From Hamiltosporidium tvaerminnensis (Eukaryota > Microsporidia > Dubosqiidae): a DNA stretch of 64,000 nt. The position numbers and the translations under genes were made by a program. The stretch spans positions 1,054,001 to 1,118,000 of the forward strand of contig CM061249.1 in the NCBI GenBank assembly GCA_022605425.2, in the 5' to 3' direction. Each line of letters begins with the position of its first letter. Positions within the stretch are counted from its first letter, which is position 1. Of the stretch, positions 29,494 through 42,400 are shown piece by piece. The notes under the pieces were generated by a model. It had not been told where the DNA came from. It was given only the letters and a program-made list of their open reading frames with translations, and made no database searches.

Positions 29494-30823
29494 TTGCAAT
29501 CAATATCACAATTATTTTTAACAAATAAAAATAGAAAAAATAATTTATTTCATTAAAAATTGGCTTTCATGTACAACTCTTTTCCATTTAAAAATACCAA
29601 CAAAAATAAATATTTTTTTTATAAAGGTGAACCCCCAGAATGTATAGAGTGTGAAAATGACGATGGTTTGGAGTGTCTTTTGCAAACATCGGGATTTAGA
29701 GCTGGAAATATCCCTTATCCTCATTTCCAACTCTGCGGAAACAACTAGTTTCCAATGATGATCTAAGAGCGCATAATTGCAAAGACATTTCTAGGTCATT
29801 CTATGCCTATAACTGCTTCGATGTTCCGAATAAATCATCAGATGGTTAATAGTATTGTGCCAAGATATTTTAAAACCGGCTTAGTATTTGTCGAGAAAAG
29901 AGGTGGTGATAGGTGCTCAAAGTTAACTTTGGAAATCAAAGAGAGCTTACAAACCTATGTTGATTTGAAGGGTACAAAAACCCTGCATGAGTTGGCAGAA
30001 TGAGTCCAAAGTACTTTTAATATTGATGTGTCAACTAGTACAATTGATCGTGTTCTAAGAGAGTTCCATTACACTCTAAAGCGTGTAACATTAGTGCCTG
30101 TGCGTCGAAATTAACCTTCACAATTGAGCTCAGAACCAATTACGAAACCAGTTCTCCTAAGTTTGAGGTTGATAACGATGACAAAAACTTTGTATTTTTA
30201 GATATAGTTGGGGTCGCGGTAGTAACACGCCACATTAGAAGCCGTAATATAAAAGGCGAATCTGTGAACCTTCTGTAACTGAAGCCTAAGTAAAAACATT
30301 TCGGTTGTCGCAGCAATGAACAAATGTAGTATGATATACCATAAGATTCATGAAACGGCAGTAAATAGAGAGGACTTCAAATTATCCATTAAGGAGATAT
30401 AAGTTGTTAACGGATGTAAGTTTGAGTTTTATCTTTGTAATAGACAATGCGAGAATTCATAACTATCGTGGATTGGATGATGATGAGGAAATTGTCTTGT
30501 ATCGAATAAAACACCTCTTCTTTACCCTTCACTTCTTAATTCAATTGAGAATATATTCTCGGTCTATAAAAATAAAGTAATTCGAGGTTGTGGGCCTACT
30601 GAGTCTCACTTGAGAATATTTTTTTGGGAGAAATTTTATGAGATTATGGGAGAACTTGTAGTTCCGTTTAACAAAATGTTAGGGTATTTGCAATGCCTGA
30701 AGTAAGACAAGTGATTCCTAAATAATAAATCTCAAGGAATATTTATACTTTCCTCTTTTTAAATGTTTGTTTATTAAAAATAATTATTATATTGATTGCA
30801 ATGATTATTATATTGATCGAAAA
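29494..30823 (+). mobile_element. Tc1/mariner (IS630-Tc1)-like element copy A, inactive
   Basis: The inner terminal repeats CAATCAATATCACAATTATT (left) and the complement of AATAATTATTATATTGATTG (right, about 30,779-30,798) match. On the right a further related unit ending TATTGATCGAAAA makes a two-unit terminal repeat. The transposase is broken by stops and frameshifts. A helix-turn-helix region (MPITASMFRINHQMVNSIV) and a second one (LKGTKTLHELAE, then VSTSTIDRVLREFHYTLKR) remain. Of the DDE core, the second Asp block FVIDNARIHNYRGLDDDEE is still present. The first Asp block is degraded (about 30,190) and the LNSIEN-like third block survives at about 30,535. It is the same family as copy B at 57.3-58.65 kb. 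Confidence 0.82.
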
Positions 30824-33800
30824 CGCTATAATTATTTAAAACTCCAAAAATATCAATATATGTACCAAATATTGCAGATAACTGTTTTTGTACTTATAAC
30901 ATATAAATTATTAGAAATAAAGCCAAAAAAATCTAATTAAAGGATAATTATATTTTTTAGGTTCTACGAAACGTTGCTAGTAGATTTATATTACAAAAAT
31001 AATTAAACTAAAATTAATACTTTATTATGACACATCAAAGCTAAATGTGATTTTAAGGACATAAATACATTAGGAGGAAGACTTGTTTGTAAGTTTAGCA
31101 TCAATTTGTCTGGATATAAATTCATAGAGGCCAATAAAATTCTTTGGAGCTAAGAATTTTAATAAGAGGGATAGAGAAATAAACTAGACCGGTAAAAGCT
31201 TACACAATTGAATAACTGTGAATTTAAGCGTATTGAATGTTTGAGACTTTACATTCATAAAACAAATTCTTTAATTTGAATTAAGATAAACTAAAATACA
31301 AACTTAACTAAATATTTGGCATAAATACATATTTTAAATGTGTATGTGTAAATTTCTGTTTAACATATATAAATTTCAGTTCAGATTTGTAAATCTAATA
31401 AATCTCTAATGTAGAAAGTGTTTCTATTTCGTGCATTCATATAAATTTGAAAATAATCGTATATTTACTTTTTGCTTTTGCTATGAAAAAAAAGTCATAA
31501 GTGATAGATTTGCAGCTTTGGGATTTCGAGAGATATTGCATTTTCTCATTCTAAATCTATCTTAGCTGCAATTTAAATCATTTCTGAATTTGAAAAATTT
31601 TATAAGCAGATTTTTTCACAAACAAAAATCACAGATAATATATTAGTATTTAATGTGTATTAAAATTACCTACGCCAAAGAATCAAAAATCTAAACATAT
31701 ACAATCGAAATGTAATATAAAGGGTTTTACTTATTAAAGGAGCCTTCTCAATATGATTTCCATTTAAATATCTTTTTCGCAGCACTTAGGCACTCCATAT
31801 CCAGTTAATGAAATTTACAGCCATCTAGACTATATATAGCCTCGTAACTTTCTTTTGAATGTCATTTTTGTATTTTTTTCTGTAAAATCTCAAACAGAAC
31901 ACCTTATTTGTCAGAAAAAAGCATTTACTAATGTAGCTCAGTTCCCACATGAAGTCGATATAACTTCCATGTTTCGTATGTATTTTTAAAAATGACATTT
32001 GACATTTAAAGAATAAATCACTCAATATTCTTCGTGCATCGGTAAGATTTTTGTCAACATATGAAATCATATTCTTAGTGTGACTTTCTTCTTTTCGTCA
32101 GAGTATTTTGACTAACAGTTTCGGAGTATCTTTTTCTTGTTCTTTAAATTGATTGCCAAATCTCTTTAATTTTAAATATAACTTACTTCTCTTTTTCCGA
32201 TTAAATTTAATTAAGATTTATTTTTAATCAGCTTTTGCATGTTTTTCGGCATCGCCCTTCATAGCAGATAGATCTATGACATATATTTCTCCTAGGCTCC
32301 GTAGAATGAGAACTTATTTAAATAATAAAGTGGTGTCTTTATAATATCTACTAAATACAGACGAATTTCTTATGTTATGTTAAAATGTTTCTATGCTGAC
32401 ATTTACATGAATGAAAACATCTTTTAATTTACTTGTTAATAATCCTTACAATTTATATTAGACAGAGCGTCCTTGGAAGAAAATTTTTTTTTGTAAACCT
32501 TTAACTTTGATCTATACATGATTTTATATGAAGTAAAGGTTATGCCAATATGATGAAATCGGGTTTTCAAAATCCGAACGAAAGTAAGGTTTTAAAGTAT
32601 TAATTTCTCTTGTTGTTCTCTACCTCATACAAAAAAATATCTCATACACAATTAGTAAAACTTTCTACACAGCCTTGACTTGCAAGTGTCGTGGCTTCCC
32701 ATGCCTAGCGTTAACTTAACTCACATTCCCATAGAAATTTAATAGACTTTCGAAAATACTCATCCTTCGGCTTTCTTCATTACAGGAGGTGCTCTAAAAA
32801 ATGTTAAAATCTCTAAATTACTCTGCAACCTTCGTCTATACATATGTTCTGGTATGTTAAACTTTAATAAATCTAGTTTAATTATATTGGTATACAAACA
32901 TGGATTTTATGGTCAATAGACTGACTACATGTCAATCAATGGAATTGGCGTCTTGAATTCCTTTTCTAGGTAATGGGTTCTTTCCGATCCATTTTTTTTG
33001 ATAAATTGGTTATTTTTCAGGGTACATACATAATCTATATGAGCTACACTTATTTCTCCTGTGATGTTTTTATACTTCAATTTTCTTTTTGCCATAAGAT
33101 ATAACCACTCTCTTAGTTGCAACTTGTGCACCATTTAAACTTTAAGTGCCTATCTCATTTACGTAAAACTATATCGTATCTCTGCCATCTCCAAATCAAC
33201 TCTTTCTATTTGCCTCCTCCAATATCTATGCTTTAAAATGGCATAAATACTGACAATCTTCTAATTTTTCTTTTAACACCTTCTTTTTAGATGCTTCAAC
33301 CCTTTCTATTGACTCTAATTGTTGTAGTTTTGTGCACATTTGTGTGTTCTTTATTTTTTAATGATACAATTAATAAAGAAGTTAAACAAAACGATATGCT
33401 AAAGCATTTACAATTATTAGCACAAAGTTGCTTCATCTAATTTTTGTAGAACAAAAAAAGATTAATCGAAATGACCTTAGTTAAACAGTTATTTCGTTAA
33501 AAATTAAAATGATTATAAGTGAAAATCCGAGAAAAGCATGAAATCGACCAGCGATAATTATACCAGACGTAATTTTCCAAGTCTCTGTCAATTTATTCAG
33601 CGACCAGCGAAATCATAGAAACCAATATTGATCAGCATTATTAAATAAATCTTATATTGCCGTGAAACTATTAGAGTTTTCGCTGTTATTATTTTAAAAT
33701 TTTGATTTCAAAGTCGCTATCATTACTTCCTTGACCAATTAGATTAGTCGTAGTTTATATAATCAACAGTACTTATATAAACTGTCAAGACTTTTTCTTA

Positions 33801-34440
33801 ATCGTGATGAAGAGAACGGGATTCATGATGAAATACGACTGTAATTGAAATGATAGATGTCTGGTGTTCATACAGTGGGTTGAAAGCTAATAATACATAT
33901 AATTCCTAAAAAATATATAGCAAAAAAATAAAGCTTTGCCTAATTTTATGCGGAAAATTCTGAAATCAGATTTTAGTATATTATATTGGGAAGAAGATTT
34001 AATAAAAGAATTTGAAAATAGCCGTATTTGGAGAAAAAACATAAACGAAAAAGCTCTCGCATACTATGTTGTAAAAAATAAATTTGACTTGATCAACTAT
34101 TAAAATAAATGCTAAAACACGAAAATAAAATTTACTGAATAATTTTAATTGAACTTCCATCTCAATAAAAATTTGTTTTTTGAAAATCTATTTACTAAAG
34201 CATATCTACCACATATCTATATATATCTCCTTTGCAAACACTAAAAGATTAAAAAATTCTCAAGGTCATAGGTTTTATTAAGTATTCAATCTTACAGTTG
34301 TCATAACTTAAACAAAAGTCAAGAAAGTATTTGTATTGCTAGATACATTCTTAAGTATAAAATATCTTGGATCTGATTTTCTCACTATTTCTATCATTTC
34401 ATAATCATTTTTATTCGTTACACACAGATAAAAAAAATAT
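30824..34440. other. Intergenic region with possible decayed coding traces
   Basis: No intact gene. Two short minus-strand frames could be remnants. One, at 31,825-32,070, has a coherent 81-residue frame (KNLTDARRILSDLFFKCQMS). The other, at 32,925-33,350, has protein-like stretches in two frames (LQQLESIERVEASKKKVLKE; REWLYLMAKRKLKYKNITGE). Neither was recognised, and both may be chance. The remainder is AT-rich with no RNA gene seen. Confidence 0.35.
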
Positions 34441-34451
34441 TTTGGTTTCCA

Positions 34452-35566
34452 CTAGTTAACTGTTTGTTCCGCGTTACACCAATTGAAATTAAATTCAAAC
34501 GTGATATATGAATGTTTTAATAAAATTTTGAATTTGTAATCATAATCTTCTTTATTTTTTAACGATAAGAAATAATGAAATTCTGTGTTATGGCTAAACG
34601 ATTTAAATTCAAAATTTCTTAGTGGATATGACAGTATAATATCTTCATATAGAGCTGGATCACATGAGAACCCAAAAGATATTATATACTGCTTCATTGC
34701 AGTTTTCAGTGTCGTTTTCCGAATTAAGGTATCTTCTTCGTATAATACAGATCCAATTGTATCAATAAAAAGAGATTATAATTACCAAACAAATAATACG
34801 TGTTTCTTCCAAATGCTTCATTAAATAACTTAATAATTTTGGATTTATCAATATTTTCATTGGGTGTTTCAACTTCTGAGAATATTTTAACGGATAAAAA
34901 ATCATACTTATATTTAATCAATGTTGAAGTTAGTAATTGATATGTGTAGGGTATGTTTTTTGTTATTCCATTGCTTACATCCTCTATTGAAATTTAAGAT
35001 ATATCTTTACAATGAAAAATTGAGATTTTGCGCAAACATTTATACATTTGAAATAATAAAAACAGGAAGAACTTTGATCCTTTTTGACTTAAAATTTTGC
35101 GGCTGTTTCGTACAGAATCTGCTCTGTATGAAAAAGATGGAGATCGTGCAAATGATACCGACCAAGTATGATGATATATTTGTTTTATGTGAAACACTTT
35201 AAATATAATTTGTTTAAATGGAAATTTCGTATTCAAATCTGCCGTATATAGATTTATATTATATACCCTTGAGCTCTTTGATTCAAGATAATTTAATATT
35301 GAACTAGTTGCAAGTTCAAGATGAATATCATAAAACATTAAATATGTAAAATCCATTGAAATTGATTGTGAGAGAAGCTGTTTTGTCTCCATATTATATA
35401 AATCAAGTGTTTTTTTCATGAAGTATTCTCTATATTCATCTATATCGTAATACTTCCCAGTAAAATCCGTAAGCTTGCAAAAGCTAATAAACTTACAAAA
35501 AACTAGAAAATTTTTCTTGAATATTTCAACCATTCCGTTCATGTTTGGGTTAGTGGAAATTTTCAT
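34452..35566 (-). pseudogene. Degraded member of a paralogous family (partner at 53,273-54,573)
   Basis: Three minus-strand frames in order (35,566-34,994; 34,921-34,724; 34,697-34,452) line up with the gene at 53.3-54.6 kb. Matching blocks are YYDIDEYREYFMKKTLDLYN with YNIDEYRDIFVKKSLDLYY, VKIFSEVETPNENIDKSKII with IKVFSEFENFEENIDKDKMI, and YKFKILLKHSYITFEFNFNW with YKFKILLKFSSFTFEFHFNW. The first frame starts with an ATG and a mildly hydrophobic N-terminus (NFLVFCKFISFC). At least two frame changes are needed, and the segment matching the ~1 kb mark of the partner is shortened, so it is almost certainly non-functional. No known domain was recognised. A lineage-specific, possibly exported family is likely. 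Confidence 0.7.
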
Positions 35567-38500
35567 TTAATAGCGATATAGATTTTTTTGTGAGGTTCTA
35601 TTTTATAGTAATTAATGCCATATTTTAAAAAAGACTCACCTCCTTTATTCTAGTCTTTTTATTTCGTTATATCATAACTAATGGTAAAAAACCGAAGAAA
35701 TATTCTATTTAATTATTTGGTGGAGTCATTTTTAAAAAAATTACTTTATGCATTTTATCGCTCGAAGGTGGAACTTTAAGGAATTTTGGATAGAAATCTA
35801 AAAAAGTATCAAAATGATATACAAAAATGACAAAACTAGTTAAAAAACCTAAAATATAATACGTCAAATAACAAATTTATTGAAAATGGATGATTTTATT
35901 GTATGTTTTTTACTTACCCTTGAAAATATTTCTTGTTCCATTTTTTCACATATTTTTGACTTTTAGTACTATTAGTACTATTTTTAAAAATTGGTATAAA
36001 AAAAAGTTGTAACCTAAAACAAAGTAAAATCATAAAAAAAGGCTAAAAAAGGCGATGAGTTTCGAACCAGAGTAAATGAGAATAAAATCTAAGAAAATTA
36101 CACTGTGAATTATCAATTTAAATCCTCTTACGAAAATGCTGAATCCATCACCTTGCCAAACATATAATAACACGCACAACTCTGGGAATTGATATTCAAC
36201 TTAGCTTAATACACAACCCGATCATCAGACAAAATCTCTGAGTACTAGCCTTAGTGCGACATGAAAAACGCGAAACTCAAGCTATTTTCGAAGGTAAATG
36301 TTAAATGCCAATGAATACATTACTCGGTTCCGTAACAACTGAAACGAAGAAATAGTCTCAAATTGTTTTATTTCAGTACGTACAAGATTGTAAGGAGTGA
36401 CTAGAAATGACTGGATAGAGCTTCACATTTACTATAAAGATATTTTGGGTGTGGTATAACCCTTTACCCGTTAAAAAAACCACACAAAATGTTGCGCAAA
36501 TGGAGCTAAAGCAATAAAAATATCGGGAGCGACATGGAATAGCTGCATATTTCCTCCAACCGTGTTCCCCGGATCGAAACCACTCGGTGCATAAACCCTA
36601 GAGATCGTTTTTGCATAAAATCGAAGACATCTTGGAGAACTAATTTGAAAAGCGCGCCTTACTCGAAAAAAAACACAAGTAATTTGTATGACAGAAAAAT
36701 TATGGTATCATGTCTCGAATAGTAAATAACTATGCTAGAGCTCATATACTCGATTCAATCAAAGGTGCCGCGAATATATTAAAAGCTGCGTAGTGATCTA
36801 GAACAAAGCCCCGGATATTGAGAAATTCTAAAATCACTTGACAAGAAAAACATAGAGGGCAAAATCCTCCACTTAACACTGTTTAATGATCTCCTTGACA
36901 ATAATGTAGATAAAAAAACTTACCGCGTCGAAAAAAAATACATAAGACAACCATGCAACAGTTAAATTTGACTTTTTCGGGGTAACTAAATTTTTAAGGC
37001 TTTGGTTAATAAGAATGATTCTTGTAATTTCAATGTTAAAAGCTTACGATGTATGGAACTTAAGGCAATTTTGAAAACTACTATATCTTAAAATTGTTCC
37101 GAAGTCAATTTTTTTAATTCATTTGAGCATTTGACTCACAATGAGATAATATTTCATGAAATTGTTAGTTTTTGTTCTAACTAGAAATAAAATAAAACCT
37201 TGTCACATAAGGTGATATTTATTTTACTTTGGATCAGATAATCATAAGATGATGTTTGATTAACTTTATAAATTAGGAGAATCATTAATTTCAGTTCTAA
37301 CCGGAAAGCTACTGAATATATGGTACTTGCAATTTATTCATCAAGAGGCTAAGAACTCTTTACAAATACTTATGGTATTATGAAAGTTATATGTTTAATT
37401 CTGCAATATATGTTTTCCGAAAATTTTGAGGCACATAATTGAAAAAGTTACTCATAAGTTAATTTGGAAAAGGATTTTAATGAAAACAGAGTCTATCTCA
37501 ATAGATAAATTTAAAATGCGCAATATTAAGTGACAATCTATTTTTTAAATATAAAAAAAATATTGAATCTTTCCAAGAACTATATATTTCCAACGGAATG
37601 ATCTTAAGAAAAAAACAAAAAAATTAATAAAATGTATAAATATGATGTTCTAGTTTTCTTTCAAACCAAAATAAATATAAATCAAATATTTAAGTAGTAT
37701 ATTTGAGTTACACGCTTAATACACGATCTTAATTTATGCCATAGTATAAACAATTATAAACCAGCTGGTATAAAAATTCGACACTAATATACTTTTTATT
37801 ATGTTAATGGAATGGCTCGCCAATAACAGCACAGGTTGGAATCAGAAATGACCAAATCAATGTTGAAATGAAATAAGTCGCAAATTCTTTACTTGTTTTT
37901 ACCAACTAATGGTCTTAATAAATATTTTATCTTTTCATCTAATCTAATATTGATCAGTATTTGAGGAAATGCTATTATAAACGATGATAAATGAACATTT
38001 AAGGTTTCACTTTTATATATTTTAGAGGCGTAAATTTAAAAAAAATTTAAAGTGTCAATATATTTCTAGCATGTTTATTCTATAGTATACCGTTAATATT
38101 TTTTTTGTTGGACAATTAAGCAACAACAAGTTCATTGCGTAAAACATAATATTTTATTTTCTAGTAGTTTAGGGAAAGAAAAAAATCAAAATGTTAATAC
38201 AAATAACCTTTATCTTATCCTAACTTCTGTTTAAATATTTCGAATTAAATTACGTAATATACATATTTCGGGACAATAAAGCACACTTATTAAATATGAT
38301 AGCAGTTCCACATCTTTTTAAATCTATAATTTACTTTAACAAAATATCAATTTCTTTAAGCGACATTGTACATCAATAAGAATTCAATATGATTTTAAGA
38401 TGTTATGAAATTATGTCAACGTGTTTATAATTTTCTTTTATTATTTGTTCAATATATTTTAATAAAACGTATAAACATTAAAGAAGGACAAGGTTTCCTG

Positions 38501-38675
38501 TTAATCACAGATGATTTTGATTTAAATTAAAACAGTGGCAAATTATTAATGTGCTAATCTTTTCGAATGCTGTAAGTCTTCAAAGTAATACCTAAATGAA
38601 ATTCGATGAACTTTTGCTAATTTAAAAGGATATTTATTTAAGGCACGAAATAATAATTAAAATAGCATATTTATT
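35567..38675. other. Intergenic, with a GC-raised segment at about 36,060-36,960
   Basis: The segment 36,060-36,960 has noticeably higher GC and protein-like fragments (for example IVNNYARAHILDSIKGAANI on the plus strand near 36,720-36,780), broken by many stops. It may be an old transposon or gene, but no family could be assigned. The remaining sequence is AT-rich without recognisable features. Confidence 0.35.
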
Positions 38676-38687
38676 ATTTAAAATCCT

Positions 38688-39399
38688 CTTGGCAATGAGT
38701 GTGTGAAACTGGTGTGAGATCATTGTTTGGATTTTTGGTGGGAATAAAACCACACTACATCTTTGGTTGTTCCTTGGGAGTTGTTATGAGGAGGGGAGGT
38801 CTAAGAGATGGAGAAACTTTTTCTACAAATTTATTTGTAGTTTTTTATGTAACCAGATTGCAGACCGCAGCTTAAAATTTAGGTAATTGCCATGTAAAAG
38901 CATGGAAACCTAGCCTTGCTCACTCGGGTTAGAAGACTTAGCGCCTGGGAGATATAAAAATAAAAACCATATAAAGCCAGGAAAGCTAAGTAGCAGGTTA
39001 TACCTGTTGGTATGACATTGCACTGTCTAGGTGGACCCCATGTAAATCTCTGAAATATATCTTAGCTAGAAGTTTATTGGGTTCAGAAAGTGTAGAGTAA
39101 GTGGGAATGCTGCATAGTCTTGGGGGAGCCCAGGGGGGGCTTCGGCCTTCGATCACACTCCATGCAACGGACATTAACGAACTCCGGGCAACTGCCTCGC
39201 CTAGTAATTAGGTTCTACACACCTGGTAGATGAAAGGCTTTGGGACGTAGGTATCGCAGGGGTTACCGATGGAGTGTTGGGGTAGCAGTTATTTATGTTA
39301 AACCTAGAACTGCGTTAATGTCATGAAAACAAATATAACACTTGCCACTGTTTTAAAAAAGATGTGATACTTTTAAATAAAGTAATTAAAAGTAAAGAA
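38688..39399 (+). mobile_element. SINE-like element copy S3, 5'-truncated, with 12 bp target-site duplication
   Basis: It starts at CTTGGCAATGAGTGTGTG, so about 35 bases of the 5' end seen in S1/S4 are missing. It ends with TTTTAAATAAAG followed by an A-rich tail (TAATTAAAAGTAAAGAA). The 12 bp ATTTAAAATCCT at 38,676-38,687 is repeated perfectly at 39,400-39,411. 5' truncation, a variable A-rich tail and a 12-13 bp duplication are the hallmarks of target-primed reverse transcription. The frame that is open in S1 is closed here by a TAA. Confidence 0.9.
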
Positions 39400-39411
39400 A
39401 TTTAAAATCCT

Positions 39412-42400
39412 AATTTACATTTTTAAACCGAAACCGATTTTTTCTAGCTCGCTCTATTATTTAGAAAACCTGCGAAAATACCATCATAAATCTTTTCATC
39501 AATAACTTTATAAAAGTTTTTTCTTAACATTTGTTGCTGATTTTATAAATCAGAGCTGTTGGTTTTTTTATATATTTAATTTTTTTACATTTTTAACTAA
39601 TCCAAAATTTAATTTATCTGTATAAGCAGGGATTGAATATGAGAAATCTTTCTTAGAGCGATGTATAATATTTTTAGGTTTTTTAAATTTCACTAATTAA
39701 TAAAGAAAACCATGTTGCTTATATTTGAGTCGAAATAATGCATTTCCATTAGTACTTCAAGCTAAGAGAACTTTTAAATAAAGTAAAAAAATCTCAAATA
39801 TAATTTACTATCGGAAGATCTTATACTTTCTTCTAAAAATTTCGAAGACAAGTTTGTAAGATACATATCGAATTAAATTTGGTTTACTTCATAATATTAT
39901 AAAAATTTCATACAATCTTTTTTTATTAAATTTATAACCAAAGCTAACGCATAAATGAATTAAATGTGGAAAATTGCATGTTTAAATTGTATATATCAAA
40001 AACATATTACCATATTGATTTCTCAAATAAATAAAATGTATTTTGCAATATCTGAATACATAATATTCAAAAATTTGATATAATTATATAATTGTCTTTC
40101 TCATGCCATAAATGTGTTTGAAAGTAAAAAGGTAATTATTGTAATGATATTAATTAAAATAACTATAACACATAAACTAATATCTTATTATATAGAGTTA
40201 TAGGATCGAACTTTTAATATAAATAAGAATTATCTTTAGATTTTTTGGATTTTTTTTCCATTTAAAGAAAGAAATTCTAGTTAATAATTTCAAAGGAATT
40301 CGAAGCAGCTACACTTGAATTTCCAATAGAATTATATTATAAATGAAACAGCATTTAATATACATCATATTAAATGACCTATTAAATTTTTTTATTATTT
40401 TCTATATATTAAATATTTAACAAATCAACTTCGAAAAAACTTAAAATTTTAATTTTATTAGCCTTATAAATGTAATTTAACAAATTAAAAAGAAAATTTA
40501 TTTGTTATAAAATGCAGTATAAAGAATTAATGATTATTATAAATTTAATTTTGTCTAGAAGTAATTCTATTTCCGAAATAAATTTTAAATTGTTGAGAAA
40601 ATTGGTATTTTTCGATCTAGAACAATACAATTCAAAACAAAACTTTATGTAAGCTATAAACCGTGTTTATATGACATTCTATAAAAGGAAGTAAGAATTT
40701 TATAGAATAATCGATGTAAACAAATTTTCCTAATCCGGACACAAATTTGTTCGAAAAAAAAGTATAAATAGATCGAAAAAACCCTCAAATTATGAAAAAT
40801 TCAAAAGCAATATTTGCTTTGGGTATAGCGAACTAAAAAAATGAAGATGCTTTTATAAAGAGAAGAAGCATCTATGTGCAAGATGCAATTATGAACATGA
40901 TAAAGATACAATGGGGAGGGGGTTTATTTTTAATGAAAGTTTGAAGATCTATATGAAATACAAAGAAAGGGAAAATTTGGTGACGCATAGAAAATAAGGT
41001 CTGTTGTACTGATGGGATTGAAAAAGGAATGCTGAGTGATGGCTCGGAATAGAAAGGTTCGGCTGTTATGCTAAAGATCAAAAAAGATTTTAAGAACCGA
41101 AGACTTTTCGAAGGAAAGAAATGATAAATAGTGTGAAATGTTAGCACAGAAAAAAAAATTTACCTAATAATGTTCGAAACGCAGAAAATCCCCAGAAATA
41201 TTGGCTTTGTTATAAAGCAGTGATGCAAACGAAAACATGAAAAAATTGCTCTCAAATGAGCAGTTCGAAAAAAGAAATACCCCCCTCCCCTACTGAAAAA
41301 AAGTTTTTATCTTAAAAACAATTGAATTGAAAACTTTAGTTTAAAACTTGAATATTTTTTAGAAATGAAAAAAGAAAATTAAAACCATAAAAAAGAATTA
41401 AATTTAAAATAAATAATAAATATGAAATATACTTTAACCTGAAAAGTGGTATGAAAGAAACAAAAGAGATAACGAGAAAATAACAGTGAGAAATATACAT
41501 TGATATAATTATCATTTTCTATTCTAGATTATCATACATTTTGAAACAAAACAAAATTTTAAAAGCCTATAATAAACACAAATTACCCACAACTATTGAT
41601 CCGTCAGAAAGAGTAGTATATAAATCATATAAAATTCATTATAACTTTTAAATAAAGAATATGAAATCTAAAGCAAGTAAAAAAATATATTTTAACCCGA
41701 AATCACGAAAAAGGAAATTCATAAGATCCTAAAAAAATTATAAGATTTAAGTTTACCAACTATTAAGCATTTTTCTATTATACTTTGAACTAAATAAAAT
41801 CTTTAAATAATTCAAAATAAGTAGAAATGTGTGAAAAAATAGAAAATATTTTAATTGATATACTGTTTAAGATCTAAATATGGCTTTAAAGATAATGTGA
41901 AATAATGTAACCAAAACTATCCAGCTTTATTCATCACCATTGATATTAAATTGTTAGTTACTAATGATCTGATAAATACTATACTATAAATCACACTAAA
42001 GATTCTAGAATTATTATCATGAATATTAAAAACATAGACCATAATTTATATTTGCTCCAATCACTTATAACAAGAACAACACCAATAATTTTAATAAAAT
42101 ATCTATCAAAACTTTCATTTCTTTTCATTATTTTTTTTCATTTATAAAATTTCTTTTAAACCTTCTAAAGTTTTTTTTAACAAATAATAATTTGATATAA
42201 AATTTGCTCGGAAGATGATTTAATACCAGCATTATTTTACAAAAAAACTTTTTCGAAATAAATAACTGTAATCAAGCCGTATATTAATATAACCAACGTT
42301 TATAAATGCGTAGAAAATATATATTTAGATTGAAGTTGATTTTTTTAAAAAAATATTTTATTATTAATATCAGTCCAAAAAACATTGCTAATTTTTGAAA

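Noticed and set aside
36060-36085. tRNA T-loop-like GGTTCGAA on the minus strand
   Set aside because: The flanking bases do not form a T-stem and no acceptor or anticodon arm fits.
40872-41147. 91-residue minus-strand frame
   Set aside because: Phe/Ser/Ile-rich with no start context or recognisable motif, in a region otherwise lacking genes.
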